Shown here: positions 1 to 8,968 of the stretch, in pieces
How the letters are laid out: every line of letters begins with the position of its first letter
How positions within the stretch are numbered: position 1 is the stretch's first letter
Position numbers and translations under genes: made by a program
NCBI GenBank assembly: GCA_030611385.1
Contig: JAUWPV010000006.1
Location: forward strand, 22,672-86,671
Direction of reading: 5' to 3'
Source of the DNA: Bacillota bacterium
GTDB lineage: Bacteria > Bacillota > Dethiobacteria > DTU022
Length of the DNA stretch: 64,000 nucleotides
The notes under the pieces: model-generated
The model's database searches: none
What the model was told of the DNA's origin: nothing
The model's input: the letters and a program-made list of their open reading frames with translations, nothing else

Positions 1-2
1 AC

Positions 3-59
3 TACGATATCGATTCCCGTAAGCGGTTGATTAAAATGCACTGTGGAATCGAGAGCTAA
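3..59 (+). CDS. Possible C-terminal tail of an upstream gene (partial)
   Basis: An open frame enters from the left edge and stops at TAA 57-59, encoding about 18 residues ending in KMHCGIES. It ends 24 bases before the next start, as expected in an operon. Nothing in so short a tail identifies a family, and it may be chance. Confidence 0.3.
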   Translation, partial: YDIDSRKRLIKMHCGIES

Positions 60-83
60 AAAGAATAAAATGAGGGGATTACC

Positions 84-1505
84 ATGAACTGCAAGGTGGT
101 AGTGATTGGAGCCGGTCCGGGCGGAATGATCTTGGCTCGCGAACTGGCCGGTAAAGGAATTAATGTTGCTGTTTACGAAAAGGGCGGCTTCGCTGAGCTG
201 GGCCATGACTGGTCTGATGCTATGGAACTGATTGCCCTGCAGAAAGCCGGCTTCGCTGTGCCTGTTTTAGAAAGGTTGGAATGGAAGGGTTCCCTGGTAA
301 AAGAGAATCTTGATGATCCGGGCATTTTCGAAAAGCATGCCGTGCCTCGCCTAAAAATCTGCTCGCCCGGTATGAGCAGCTGCAAAGAAGTTGATTTCCG
401 GATGATTACTACCGACCGCCGCCGGTTGGGGCAAATGTTGGTTGAGCAGGCCGAATCTGCAGGAGCGGTTATTCACTACCGCCATGAAGGTATAAGTCTT
501 CTTTACCGTGAAAACGGGAAAAAGAGTGCAGATGGGCTCGTCGTATACGGTGTGGTTGTCCGTGACCTTGAAAGTGGAAACAAAGAAGAAGTAAAAGCCG
601 ACATTGTAGTCGAATCTTCCGGCTTCCAATCGGTTTTGCGTAAAAGTCTGCCGGTTTACACCGGGCTGGCCGAGCCATTCGAAGAAAGGGATTTTGCCCT
701 TGTTCACCGGGAAGTCCGGCCTTATGCACCGGAAAACCGGGAAGCTGAAGCCATCCCCGATCATTACCGCTACGGATACCATACTGGATATCAGTGGACG
801 CATATTCATAATGATAAAAGCATTGATGTCGGGGCCGGAGTGAGACAAGATTCAGCCAACCCCGATCCAAAAGATCTAATCGAAGAGTTTATATCCAGGC
901 ATCCGGCGATCAAAGATGAACGAATCAGGGGTGGTAGAAGACTCTGTATCGTCGGACGACCTTTGATGAACTTCATTACTAATGGGTTTTTAGTAATTGG
1001 TGATGCCGCCTCCACTTCGGTACCAACCACCGGCTGCGGAGCCGGTTCGGCTCTTTTAATCGGCCTGTGGGCAGCCGAAGTAATTGCTGAAGCGGCTCTG
1101 GAAAAAAGAAGTGACCTCGAAAAACTGTGGGAGATTAATAAGAAATTTTACCTGTGTAGTGATCGGGGGCCTTCATTCGCCGCCCTGGCGGCACTGCGAG
1201 TTGCACTGCAATCCCTCAGTCACAGAGAGCTTGACTTTCTTTTCGACAAAGACCTAATGGATGCCGCTACCCTGCAGAATGCCGTAAATGGTATCTTCAG
1301 ACCTCCTGATCTTATTAAAATGTTCAAATCGCTGTGCAGCGGGATCTCCAACCCGCTGATTCTTTTGAAACTCAACCGGGCTATCACCGGAGCTGTCCAT
1401 GTCTATAATCATTATCGTAGTTATCCTGATATCTGGGATGTGACAGCTTATGATAAGTGGAAAATCAGGGCGGAAGAACTTTTTGCCGCTGTAAATTTGG
1501 AATGA
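84..1505 (+). CDS. FAD-dependent oxidoreductase, geranylgeranyl-reductase-like
   Basis: A 473-residue flavoprotein. An N-terminal Rossmann motif (GAGPGGMILARELAGKG, about residues 9-25) binds the ADP part of FAD. A second FAD motif (VIGDAAS, then a Gly-rich TTGCGAGSALL stretch) lies near residues 305-325. This order is typical of the geranylgeranyl reductase/halogenase-type superfamily, which reduces isoprenoids or oxidises aromatic and quinone-like substrates; the substrate cannot be read from the sequence. The ATG at 84 follows a good ribosome site (TGAGGGG). No transmembrane segment is obvious. The next gene has its own promoter, so this one probably belongs to a unit entering from the left. 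Confidence 0.75.
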   Translation: MNCKVVVIGAGPGGMILARELAGKGINVAVYEKGGFAELGHDWSDAMELIALQKAGFAVPVLERLEWKGSLVKENLDDPGIFEKHAVPRLKICSPGMSSCKEVDFRMITTDRRRLGQMLVEQAESAGAVIHYRHEGISLLYRENGKKSADGLVVYGVVVRDLESGNKEEVKADIVVESSGFQSVLRKSLPVYTGLAEPFEERDFALVHREVRPYAPENREAEAIPDHYRYGYHTGYQWTHIHNDKSIDVGAGVRQDSANPDPKDLIEEFISRHPAIKDERIRGGRRLCIVGRPLMNFITNGFLVIGDAASTSVPTTGCGAGSALLIGLWAAEVIAEAALEKRSDLEKLWEINKKFYLCSDRGPSFAALAALRVALQSLSHRELDFLFDKDLMDAATLQNAVNGIFRPPDLIKMFKSLCSGISNPLILLKLNRAITGAVHVYNHYRSYPDIWDVTAYDKWKIRAEELFAAVNLE

Positions 1506-1571
1506 TGAACTGCCGGGCGATTAATTCTGTTCGGCGCATTCCACCCTATTCCAGAGACCGATTCCTGCAAA

Positions 1572-1599
1572 TTGATTATCTGGCTTTTTATGCTATAAT
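1572..1599 (+). promoter_or_regulatory. Predicted sigma-A promoter for the cysteine-desulfurase-like gene
   Basis: TTGATT (1572-1577), a 16-base spacer and TATAAT (1594-1599), preceded by TGC as an extended -10. It lies in the 218-base gap before the gene at 1724. This is a pattern match only. Confidence 0.5.
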
Positions 1600-1723
1600 T
1601 TGCATAACACGTTTGAATGATGCCCTGTTTCAGACCTACCGGCACAACATGGCCGCGTAACTGTTTTCTCTATTTGTGTATCTGTATGAAAAATAAATTC
1701 TGATCAGAAAGAGGGTTAAATAG

Positions 1724-2989
1724 ATGCACTACGATGTGGAGTATGTCAGGAAACAATTTCCGGCTTTAAATGTTACTGTAAATGGCCAACCTGCTGCCTA
1801 TTTTGATGGTCCGGGAGGCACCCAGGTGCCCCAAAGGGTGATTGATGCCATGGTTGATTATCTGGTACGCTGTAATGCCAACTCCGGCGGCAGCTTTTTG
1901 ACCAGCCAGAACAGTGATCAGATGATCACCGGAGCACGTCTTGTCATGGCTGACTTCTTTGGTTCCGAACCTGAAGAAGTGGCTTTTGGTCATAACACAA
2001 CTACTATGATCTATCAGCTGGCTCTGGCACTGGGGCGTGAATTGGGCTCCCGTAAAGAGATTGTAATTACCGAGATTGATCATGAAGCTAACCGGGGGCC
2101 CTGGCTCGCCCTGGAAGAACGTGGTTTTACGATCCGGGAAGCAAAAATCAATCCGGAAACCTGCACAGTCGATATGGATGATTACCAGTCCAAACTTACC
2201 GATAAAACCCTGGTTGCAGCATTCAATTATGCTTCAAACGGAGTTGGCACCATCAGCGATGTTAAAGAGATGACCCACCTGGCGCATGCGGTTGGAGCGA
2301 TCGCCGTGGTTGATGCGGTTCACTATGCCCTACACGGTCCGATTGATGTCAGGGCTCTTGATATTGACTTCTTGCTCTGTTCAGCCTATAAATTTTTTGG
2401 ACCACACCTGGGAGTTCTTTACGGTAGACGTGATCAGTTCGAGAAACTGCCCACATACCGTCTGCGTGTCCAGTCGGAGGCTGTGCCTTACTGTTTCGAA
2501 ACCGGAACACTCAACCACGAGGGTATTGCCGGAGCCGGAGAAGCAGTTGAATTTATTGCCGATCTGGGTGCCTGTTTCGGCGATTTTTCAGCAGGTTCAT
2601 ATGCTGTATCGGACTGCAATTGGTCGGAACGCCGCCGCCAGGTGATGGCCGGAATGGAAGTTATGGAGCACTACGAGCAACCGCTTGCTGAAAAACTGAT
2701 CCATGAGCTTTCTTCGATTGGAAAAGTTAAGGTTTACGGACCGCCCCCGGGACATCCGCGCACCTCGACAGTTTCCTTTACCATAGACAGTGTGCCGGCC
2801 GATAAAATCGCGGCAACCCTTGGAGAAAAGGGGCTTTTTGTCTGGGATGGACACTTTTTCGCTGCCCGTCTTGTCGAACGTTTGGGACTCGATAAGAGCG
2901 GTGGTCTGGTCCGAGTCGGGCTTTGTCCTTATAATACCGCAGCCGAAATTGACCGTCTGCTTGAGGAAATTAAAATTATCGCCAAATAA
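1724..2989 (+). CDS. Cysteine-desulfurase-like class V aminotransferase
   Basis: A 421-residue PLP enzyme of aminotransferase class V. Visible marks are the N-terminal YFDGPGGTQVP segment, the His-containing EIDHEANRGPW segment, the DAVHYALHGPID segment that contacts PLP, and SAYKFFGPHLGVLYG, whose lysine should form the Schiff base. The pattern fits the cysteine-desulfurase-like subfamily related to SufS/CsdA, which usually lacks a neighbouring scaffold gene. No suf or isc genes are nearby, so a role in Fe-S assembly is not supported by context. ATG 1724 follows AGAGGG. The NIF3 gene starts 28 bases downstream and is probably co-transcribed. Confidence 0.82.
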   Translation: MHYDVEYVRKQFPALNVTVNGQPAAYFDGPGGTQVPQRVIDAMVDYLVRCNANSGGSFLTSQNSDQMITGARLVMADFFGSEPEEVAFGHNTTTMIYQLALALGRELGSRKEIVITEIDHEANRGPWLALEERGFTIREAKINPETCTVDMDDYQSKLTDKTLVAAFNYASNGVGTISDVKEMTHLAHAVGAIAVVDAVHYALHGPIDVRALDIDFLLCSAYKFFGPHLGVLYGRRDQFEKLPTYRLRVQSEAVPYCFETGTLNHEGIAGAGEAVEFIADLGACFGDFSAGSYAVSDCNWSERRRQVMAGMEVMEHYEQPLAEKLIHELSSIGKVKVYGPPPGHPRTSTVSFTIDSVPADKIAATLGEKGLFVWDGHFFAARLVERLGLDKSGGLVRVGLCPYNTAAEIDRLLEEIKIIAK

Positions 2990-3017
2990 ATTACCAGGTA
3001 AAGGGGAGATTGTAACC

Positions 3018-3971
3018 TTGAAAATTAAAGAGATTTATGATTATCTTGTTGCCAGGGGTATCGAAAAAGATCCGCGCCGTCCTGATGGCATCAAAGAGGT
3101 CCTGAGGCGGGAAAAGAAGAAATATGATGAGCTGAAAGAAGAAGAGAAGAAAGATTTCGATCTTGAGGCCTTAACCAATCCTTACAGTGATACACGCATT
3201 CTCTGCGGTGATCCCGAAGCCGAAGTCCGGCGTATATTGGTTGGAGTCGATATCGAAGTAGGAGAAGTGATGTTGGCTGACCGTCTGGCCGAAAAAGGCA
3301 AGCCTATTGATCTGATTTTAGCGCACCACCCTGAAGGAAAAGCCCTGGCTAAACTGCATGATGTGATGCACTTGCAGGAAGATATTCTGGCCCAGTTCGG
3401 TGTGCCGATCAACGTGGCTGAAGGGATTATGGCTTCCCGGATCAGTGAAGTGAAAAGGGGATTAATGCCGATTAACCATAATCGGGCTATTGATGCGGCA
3501 AAAATACTTGGTCTGGCTATGATGTGCGCCCATACTGTGGCCGATAACCAGGTTACTGCTTACCTGCAGGATATGTTCGATCGTGAAAAGCCGCTGACGC
3601 TTGACGATGTGGTCAAACTCTTAAAGAAAATCCCAGAATATGCCGAAGCAACCTGCCACAGTGCTGGGCCGGATATTGTTCTCGGCTGTAAGGAGCGACG
3701 CGCTGGCAAGATACTGGTCGATATGACCGGTGGGACAGGTGGTTCTGTGGATGCCTTTGCCAAACTGTCCCAGGCCGGGGTTGGTACTATTGTTGGTATG
3801 CACATCGGTGAAAAGCACCGCAAGCAGGCGGAAAAAAACCATATAAACGTGGTTATTGCCGGTCATATTGCCAGTGATTCAATTGGCATGAACCTGCTTC
3901 TCGATGGTATCGAGAAAAACGGGGTAGAACTCTTACCTTGTTCTGGTTTGATCAGAAACAGACGCAGTTAA
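3018..3971 (+). CDS. NIF3 family (DUF34) metal-binding protein
   Basis: The TTG at 3018 is chosen because AAGGGGAG lies 9 bases upstream; the open frame extends further left but would run into the preceding gene. The 317-residue product has the NIF3/YbgI-type signature: LILAHHPEG (metal-binding His pair), HTVADNQ, and a C-terminal GTIVGMHIGEKH...VVIAGHIASDSIGMN segment with further metal-ligand His residues. Family members are di-metal proteins linked to GTP cyclohydrolase-type or nucleotide and cofactor repair roles, but the exact reaction is unsettled. The N-terminal charged stretch (residues about 15-45) is longer than in short NIF3 proteins. It ends 3 bases before the convergent synthetase gene. 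Confidence 0.8.
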   Translation: MKIKEIYDYLVARGIEKDPRRPDGIKEVLRREKKKYDELKEEEKKDFDLEALTNPYSDTRILCGDPEAEVRRILVGVDIEVGEVMLADRLAEKGKPIDLILAHHPEGKALAKLHDVMHLQEDILAQFGVPINVAEGIMASRISEVKRGLMPINHNRAIDAAKILGLAMMCAHTVADNQVTAYLQDMFDREKPLTLDDVVKLLKKIPEYAEATCHSAGPDIVLGCKERRAGKILVDMTGGTGGSVDAFAKLSQAGVGTIVGMHIGEKHRKQAEKNHINVVIAGHIASDSIGMNLLLDGIEKNGVELLPCSGLIRNRRS

Positions 3972-3974
3972 AGT

Positions 3975-6084
3975 TTAAAGAACAAGGCGAACCCTGGCAT
4001 CGAGGGCGATAACCCCTTTGCCCTCTGGAAAAACCCGCACCGGGTTGATATCGAGTTCCTTGATGCTGGGGAAATCAGCCAGCAGAAAAGATGTCCGTAC
4101 TACCAGGTCAATAAAAGAGTTCACATCTCCCGGTGTTTTGCCGCGGAGACCTTCGAGCACCTGGGCCGACTTTAAAGTCTTAAGTCGTTTGTCCACGCTT
4201 TCCGTTCTTGCCGGGCAAATAACATTGGCTATATCTCTGAATACTTCAACATAAATTCCACCCATGCCAAAAAAGACCACTGGACCAAACGATGGATCCT
4301 GCCTGCCGCCGACAAACATATCGTAACCGTCAGGGGCCATTTTCTGAATTCTTACTCCGCCGAAATGGGCATCTTTATTATATCGAAACAGGTTTTCACG
4401 AATAGTAGAGAAACCTCCAGTAACCTGCTCGACATTATCCAGGCCGAGCAGTACTCCTCCCACATCAGATTTGTGGAGAGCATCGGGCGAGATTACTTTC
4501 ATTACTATCGGAAAGCCGAGTTCACCGGCATGGTCTACTGCCTCATCTGTGGTCAGTGCTGTTTTCGAAGCGGTAGTGGTAATTCCATACGCGGCGAGCA
4601 GCTCGAGTGTCTCCTCACCATAATCACCCTGTTTATCCCGCATCCACAATTTAGCGGAGTCTCGATTGATACCCGGTGGAGACGAGATCTCTTTTTGTTC
4701 CCGAAGGAGTCGTCTATTTTCATGATATTTCATCTGCTGGGCCAGGGCATTGACCATTTCCTCCAGGCTGTTGAAAATGGGAAATTCAACATAACGCTTG
4801 GTCTGCTGGATCATGCGTGTTGGGCCGAAAAGGCATATCCCAAGTGGTTTGCCGGCAGAGAGGATCGACCCCCAGGCCTCTTTGGAAAGATCAGCCAGGA
4901 ATAGTTTCTGAAAAACATTGTCCCCCTGAGGCATTTGCGGCCGCTGGCTTATATAAATAGAGCCGTCAACCTGGTCTGAATGCATTACCGAATAGATCAC
5001 ATGTGCAGTCAGCTGTGGGTCGTAGATATCGCCCATATCAAGAGGGTTGGAAAAATTAATTACACCGGCATTGCTGAATTGTTTCAGACTGTCATAGAAT
5101 TCTTTGCCCATATCGGCGAATTCGAAGCCGGCTTTTTCACAGAGGTCAGCGCCCATTACCGCAAACCCTCCGGCGGGGCTCATCACCATAATTCGTCGAC
5201 CCTTCATAGCCGGCAGGTGGAACGCCTTGGTCACCTCCATAAAATCGAGAAAATTGTTAATCCGGATAATTCCTGCTTCCATCAAAGCTGAATCGATGAT
5301 TGCCTCGTCACTACTCAGGGCTGCGGTGTGGCTCATAGCCGCTTTTTCACCCGCCGCCGTGGTATTAGCTTTATAAACGATAATCGGCTTGTCGATCTTT
5401 TTAGCGATCTCGATGAACTTTTTGCCGCGGGTGATGCTTTCCAGATAGAGGCAGATTACTTTAGTCTGGAGATCATTGCCGTAATACTCAAGAAAATCGA
5501 CCTCATCAAGATCAAGCTTATTGCCGATGCTGGCGAATTTAGCCAAGCCAATCTTTTCATCATAGAGATAGTTGAGCATAGTCAGAGCAACCCCACCGCT
5601 CTGGGAGATAATTGACATTTCACCCTTGGGGAGCCTTATGCAGGGCCACAAAGGGAAGACAGAGACCATTATCGGTGTTGGCTATGGTAATGCTGTTTGG
5701 TCCGACAAAACGAATTCCGTATTTCCGTGCTACATCAACAAGCATTGCGGCAAGAACTTTCCCTTCCTCACTATATTCAGAAAAGCCGCCTGAAGGAATA
5801 GCCATTCGCCTGATCCCAAACTTGCCGCATTGTTCTATCATATCGGGAATCAGTTGGGCCGGGATCATACAGAAGGCCAGGTCTGGAGCTTCAGGGAGGT
5901 CTTCGATATTTTTATACATCCTGATTCCGTCGACATGAATATCGTTGCTTCGCTGGTTAACCCCGAAGATTCTGCCGCGGTAACCCCAGCGCAGTAAATT
6001 TTCAAGAGTTAGTCTGGGAATGTTAGTCGGCTTTGACGATAAACCGATAATCACGATTGATTTCGGGTAAAAGAGCTGTTGCAT
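3975..6084 (-). pseudogene. ADP-forming acyl-CoA (acetyl-CoA) synthetase, frameshifted
   Basis: Two adjacent minus-strand frames encode one protein of about 700 residues. 6084-5620 gives the N-terminal CoA-binding Rossmann domain (start ATG 6084 with GGAGGAAT upstream). 5669-3975 gives the succinyl-CoA-synthetase-like flavodoxin part (GEMSIISQSGGVALTML) and the C-terminal ATP-grasp domain (GFPIVMKVISPDALHKSDVGG, GMGGIYVEVFRDI, LDINPV). Such enzymes make ATP from acyl-CoA, ADP and phosphate, converting acetyl- or aryl-CoA to the acid. The frame breaks at the GGGG run 5628-5631 (CCCC on the coding strand), just before TGA 5622-5620. Removing one base joins the halves exactly at the family's conserved boundary. 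It may be a real lesion, an assembly error, or less likely programmed +1 shifting. Confidence 0.8.
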
Positions 6085-6160
6085 GGCTGTTATTCCTCCA
6101 GTTTTATGATCTGCGGCCCTAAATTACAGATTTCGGGTTGGCTTAAATTATTCTCGGAGT

Positions 6161-6194
6161 GGTCACTAATCAACACCTACTAGATTAGTTGACC
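6161..6194. repeat. Inverted repeat upstream of the acyl-CoA synthetase gene
   Basis: GGTCA-CTAATC (6161-6171) pairs with GATTAG-T-TGACC (6183-6194): 11 base pairs with a one-base bulge and an 11-base loop. No T-run follows, so it looks more like an operator or a leader hairpin than a terminator. It lies in the 289-base gap between divergent genes. Confidence 0.45.
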
Positions 6195-6323
6195 CTTCTG
6201 CCTGAAAGTGATGTGGTTTAACGGCACGTCTTTGATTTTACCATAGATTGAAACCTTATAATTGACAAATTGGAGTTTATACTAACGACTGTCAGGCATC
6301 AGGTAGCCAGGAATTATGGGGGA

Positions 6324-6332
6324 TGTTATAAT
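6324..6332 (+). promoter_or_regulatory. Predicted extended -10 promoter for signal peptidase gene
   Basis: TGTTATAAT (TGn plus TATAAT 6327-6332), about 42 bases before the lepB start. No convincing -35 box is seen at the right distance. The same TGTTATAAT element occurs before the RND exporter gene. Confidence 0.4.
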
Positions 6333-6373
6333 CTTAAATAGAGTGCGCGATAAATAAAGGGGCATATTACTAA

Positions 6374-6964
6374 TTGAGTATGAATAAGTCTAAAGATGTG
6401 GTGTTTTCTTGGCTGAAACAGATAATCCTGGTCATTCTGCTTACCCTCTTTATCAGTATTTTTATAATCCAGACATATGATATTAGCGATGTTTCTATGG
6501 AACCGACCTTTGATCAGCAGGGAAACAGGGTGCTGGTATTTTTAACACCTTATCATTTTGGAATCAAGCCGGGTTACGGTGAAATAGTAATTATTGACAG
6601 CAGAGTCGATCGGAAAAGGATCTTATGGGATAAATTGATTGAAAGTCCGCTTGTGGCGCTAATTGTTCGTGACCGAAATGTTCACATGTGGGTCAAGCGA
6701 GTGATCGGCCTGCCTGGTGACATCTTGGAGTATAAAGACGGTAGAGTCTACCGAAACGGGCAAGAACTTACCGAACCGTATGTCATGGATAAAATGAAAA
6801 CTGCATTTGAAACAGCCGTCATCCCTGAAGGGTTTATTTATGTCATGGGCGATAACCGCAACCGGAGCAGTGACAGCAGGATAATCGGCCCGGTTCCGAT
6901 TAGCAATATCCAGGGCAGGGTAGTCTTGAGATTTTACCCCTTCAATAAAATGAGCACCTACTGA
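6374..6964 (+). CDS. lepB: Signal peptidase I
   Basis: A 196-residue membrane-bound serine endopeptidase that removes signal peptides from exported proteins. One N-terminal transmembrane helix (about residues 13-33) is followed by box B, VSMEPTF, with the catalytic serine. The lysine of the Ser/Lys dyad is in VKRVIGLPGD, and MGDNRNRSSDSR is box E. The size matches Gram-positive SipS-type enzymes. The start is TTG 6374 or ATG 6380; AAAGGGG at about 6356-6361 fits the TTG better. The last seven bases overlap the convergent homoserine dehydrogenase gene. Confidence 0.9.
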   Translation: MSMNKSKDVVFSWLKQIILVILLTLFISIFIIQTYDISDVSMEPTFDQQGNRVLVFLTPYHFGIKPGYGEIVIIDSRVDRKRILWDKLIESPLVALIVRDRNVHMWVKRVIGLPGDILEYKDGRVYRNGQELTEPYVMDKMKTAFETAVIPEGFIYVMGDNRNRSSDSRIIGPVPISNIQGRVVLRFYPFNKMSTY

Positions 6965-7995
6965 TCAAGGTTTTTCGCTATAGTCAGCAGATCACTGACC
7001 AGGGCGTAGGCGGTCTGACGTATTTTAGGTTCTTCAATCTCGATGGTTAATCTCCCGGTAAAATCGGTTTCAATAGTCAGGGTGGAACTTGTGCCGCTGA
7101 TATGGGCCAGTGGATGAGTCTGCGCAATTGCCACCGGGGCGACTTTGCCATGAGGAGTACCGCCGCTTATAAATCCTTCGCAGAGCAGTTTGATTACTTT
7201 TCCTTCGGCACTGGCTGCTTCGATCATTTCTATAGATATTTTACTAATTCCGGTTCTTTCGACATGATGCGGAGTAATTGCAGCATCCATTAATACATTG
7301 AGAAGAGCTGCTGTTTTTGCGGCGGAGTCCCATCCATCCAGATCCAATGAGGGATCTGCTTCTGCCCAGCCCATTTTCTGGGCGGTTTGCAGGGCTGCTT
7401 CGAAGCTATTTCCAGCGGCCATTTCACATAGAATAAAGTTGGTGGTACCGGTGAGGATGCCGCTAAAGCCGGTGACCCTGCACCCCGGCAGTGTTTCCCG
7501 CAGCAGGTTGAAAACCGGGGCCCCATCCATAACGGTTCCCTCGAAGTAGAAATAACGGTTTTCTTTTTCAGCCAGCTGTTTTAATTCCCGGTAATGGAAC
7601 GCGATCGGCCCTTTATTGGCGGTAATAACATGCTTGCCGTTTTTCAAAGCGCCGGCAATATGATCAGCGGCAGGCTGACCGTTTTCGATGTTTAAAGTAG
7701 TTATTTCAATAACCAGGTCAACGTCTTTATGCGCGATTATTTCAGCGGTGCTTAAGGTGCTCTGATCGGGATTGTCAGGCGAAAAACGCTCGTTATCTTT
7801 AATTTCCCGGAGAGTTCTTTTTAAATCCACGCCGGCCTTGTTCAGTAAAGAACCTTTGCTCCTGGTAATGATAGCGACAACTTTGCAGCTGCACCCATAA
7901 TGTTCTGCCCATTCCTTTTCACACTCAATTAAAATGCGACTGAATTCCTGCCCGACACTGCCAAAGCCAATCAAGGCTATATTTAGATTGTGCAT
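6958..7995 (-). CDS. hom: Homoserine dehydrogenase (short form without ACT domain)
   Basis: Makes homoserine from aspartate semialdehyde with NAD(P)H, the branch step to threonine and methionine. The ATG at 7995 is chosen because GAAGGGAG lies just upstream; the frame extends about 56 codons further but that part is not homologous-looking. The 345-residue product has the N-terminal nucleotide motif IGFGSVGQ, the HVITANKGPIAFHY segment, and the EGTVMDGAPVFNL...GFSGILTGTTNFIL and AEADPSLDLDGWDSAAK catalytic segments with the conserved Lys and Asp residues. The C-terminal regulatory ACT domain found in longer enzymes is absent, so threonine feedback may differ. It stands alone; no thrB/thrC are nearby. 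Confidence 0.88.
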   Translation of the reverse strand: MHNLNIALIGFGSVGQEFSRILIECEKEWAEHYGCSCKVVAIITRSKGSLLNKAGVDLKRTLREIKDNERFSPDNPDQSTLSTAEIIAHKDVDLVIEITTLNIENGQPAADHIAGALKNGKHVITANKGPIAFHYRELKQLAEKENRYFYFEGTVMDGAPVFNLLRETLPGCRVTGFSGILTGTTNFILCEMAAGNSFEAALQTAQKMGWAEADPSLDLDGWDSAAKTAALLNVLMDAAITPHHVERTGISKISIEMIEAASAEGKVIKLLCEGFISGGTPHGKVAPVAIAQTHPLAHISGTSSTLTIETDFTGRLTIEIEEPKIRQTAYALVSDLLTIAKNLDQ

Positions 7996-8194
7996 TTTAC
8001 CGCTCCCTTCATGAACATTATACTGTAAAATAAAAGGGAAGAGAATCGGGGTAATATTAAATTCATACTTAAGGACGATATAAAATTCATACCGGCGGAC
8101 CTTGTTAGCAATTAGCGGTGTTGGTATTCTGATATCAGCAGCAGTGAAGAGAGGAATAGTCACTGCAAGTTGAACAGGAAAGAGGTAGATTTAA

Positions 8195-8968
8195 ATGAAA
8201 CATCGGTTTTGGGGCTTTATCCTGCTTGTGCTCGGCGTATTGATTTTACTTCAGTTAACCGGGGTTTATAACCTGGGGCTCTCTTTTTGGCCGGTGGTCT
8301 TGCTGTTGTTTGGTATAACGATCTTATGGCAGAGCATCAGTCACGGTTTCAATTCATGGTTTTTACTCGGTTTGGGATTATGGGTCGGAGGTATTGGTTT
8401 ATTTGGGATTCTTTCCACTGCTGGTGTAAGTTCTATTGGCAGCAGTGAAATTGCCCGCTATGGCTGGCCTCTTCTATTGGTTGCGATCGGTTTGTCGCTT
8501 TTGATCGGCAACCGGGGTTGGTTTAGCGGTTGGCGCGGTTGTGGAGCCTGGGCGAAAAATAAAAAATGGGAGGGCTGCTCGCGTATGCGCCATGTCGGGG
8601 ATCTTTACCATGGGCGGGTCCCCTGGGTACTCGACAAAGATCTCGACTTCTATCATGGTATCGGTGATGTGGTGATCGATTTAACTACGGCTGAAATCAG
8701 ACCCGGTTCACATAAGATATTTGTTAAAACCGGTATTGGTGAAGTGACCATCAGGGTGCCCGGTGGAGTTAATTTGGATGTAGATGCATCGGTCGGTCTT
8801 GGTGAGCTCAATCTTTTTGGTGAGCAGCGTTCCGGATTCGCCGGTTTAGCACTGAGCAAGGTCATTGAAGTTGACGGAGCCGAGGCCGCAGTACAAATTG
8901 AAGCAAAGCTTGGTATCGGGGAAATGACTGTATTATATCTTCCGGCTATTCCGGGGGCATCAAAGTGA
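8195..8968 (+). CDS. LiaF-like membrane protein
   Basis: A 257-residue protein with about four N-terminal transmembrane helices (residues 5-110, separated by short loops). A soluble C-terminal domain has repeating GIGDVVIDLT, GIGEVTIRVP, GLGELNLFG and GIGEMTVLYL blocks, the beta-repeat pattern of the LiaF C-terminal/cell-wall-active-antibiotic response family. In known systems LiaF inhibits the LiaS kinase until the envelope is stressed. The kinase gene overlaps its stop by four bases (GTGA), supporting a three-gene LiaFSR-like unit. ATG 8195 follows AAAGAGG. Confidence 0.82.
   Translation: MKHRFWGFILLVLGVLILLQLTGVYNLGLSFWPVVLLLFGITILWQSISHGFNSWFLLGLGLWVGGIGLFGILSTAGVSSIGSSEIARYGWPLLLVAIGLSLLIGNRGWFSGWRGCGAWAKNKKWEGCSRMRHVGDLYHGRVPWVLDKDLDFYHGIGDVVIDLTTAEIRPGSHKIFVKTGIGEVTIRVPGGVNLDVDASVGLGELNLFGEQRSGFAGLALSKVIEVDGAEAAVQIEAKLGIGEMTVLYLPAIPGASK

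Noticed and set aside
351..870. Minus-strand frames of 165 and 133 codons inside the FAD oxidoreductase gene
   Set aside because: Shadows of a well-supported flavoprotein; low-complexity and Cys/Arg-rich translations with no domain.
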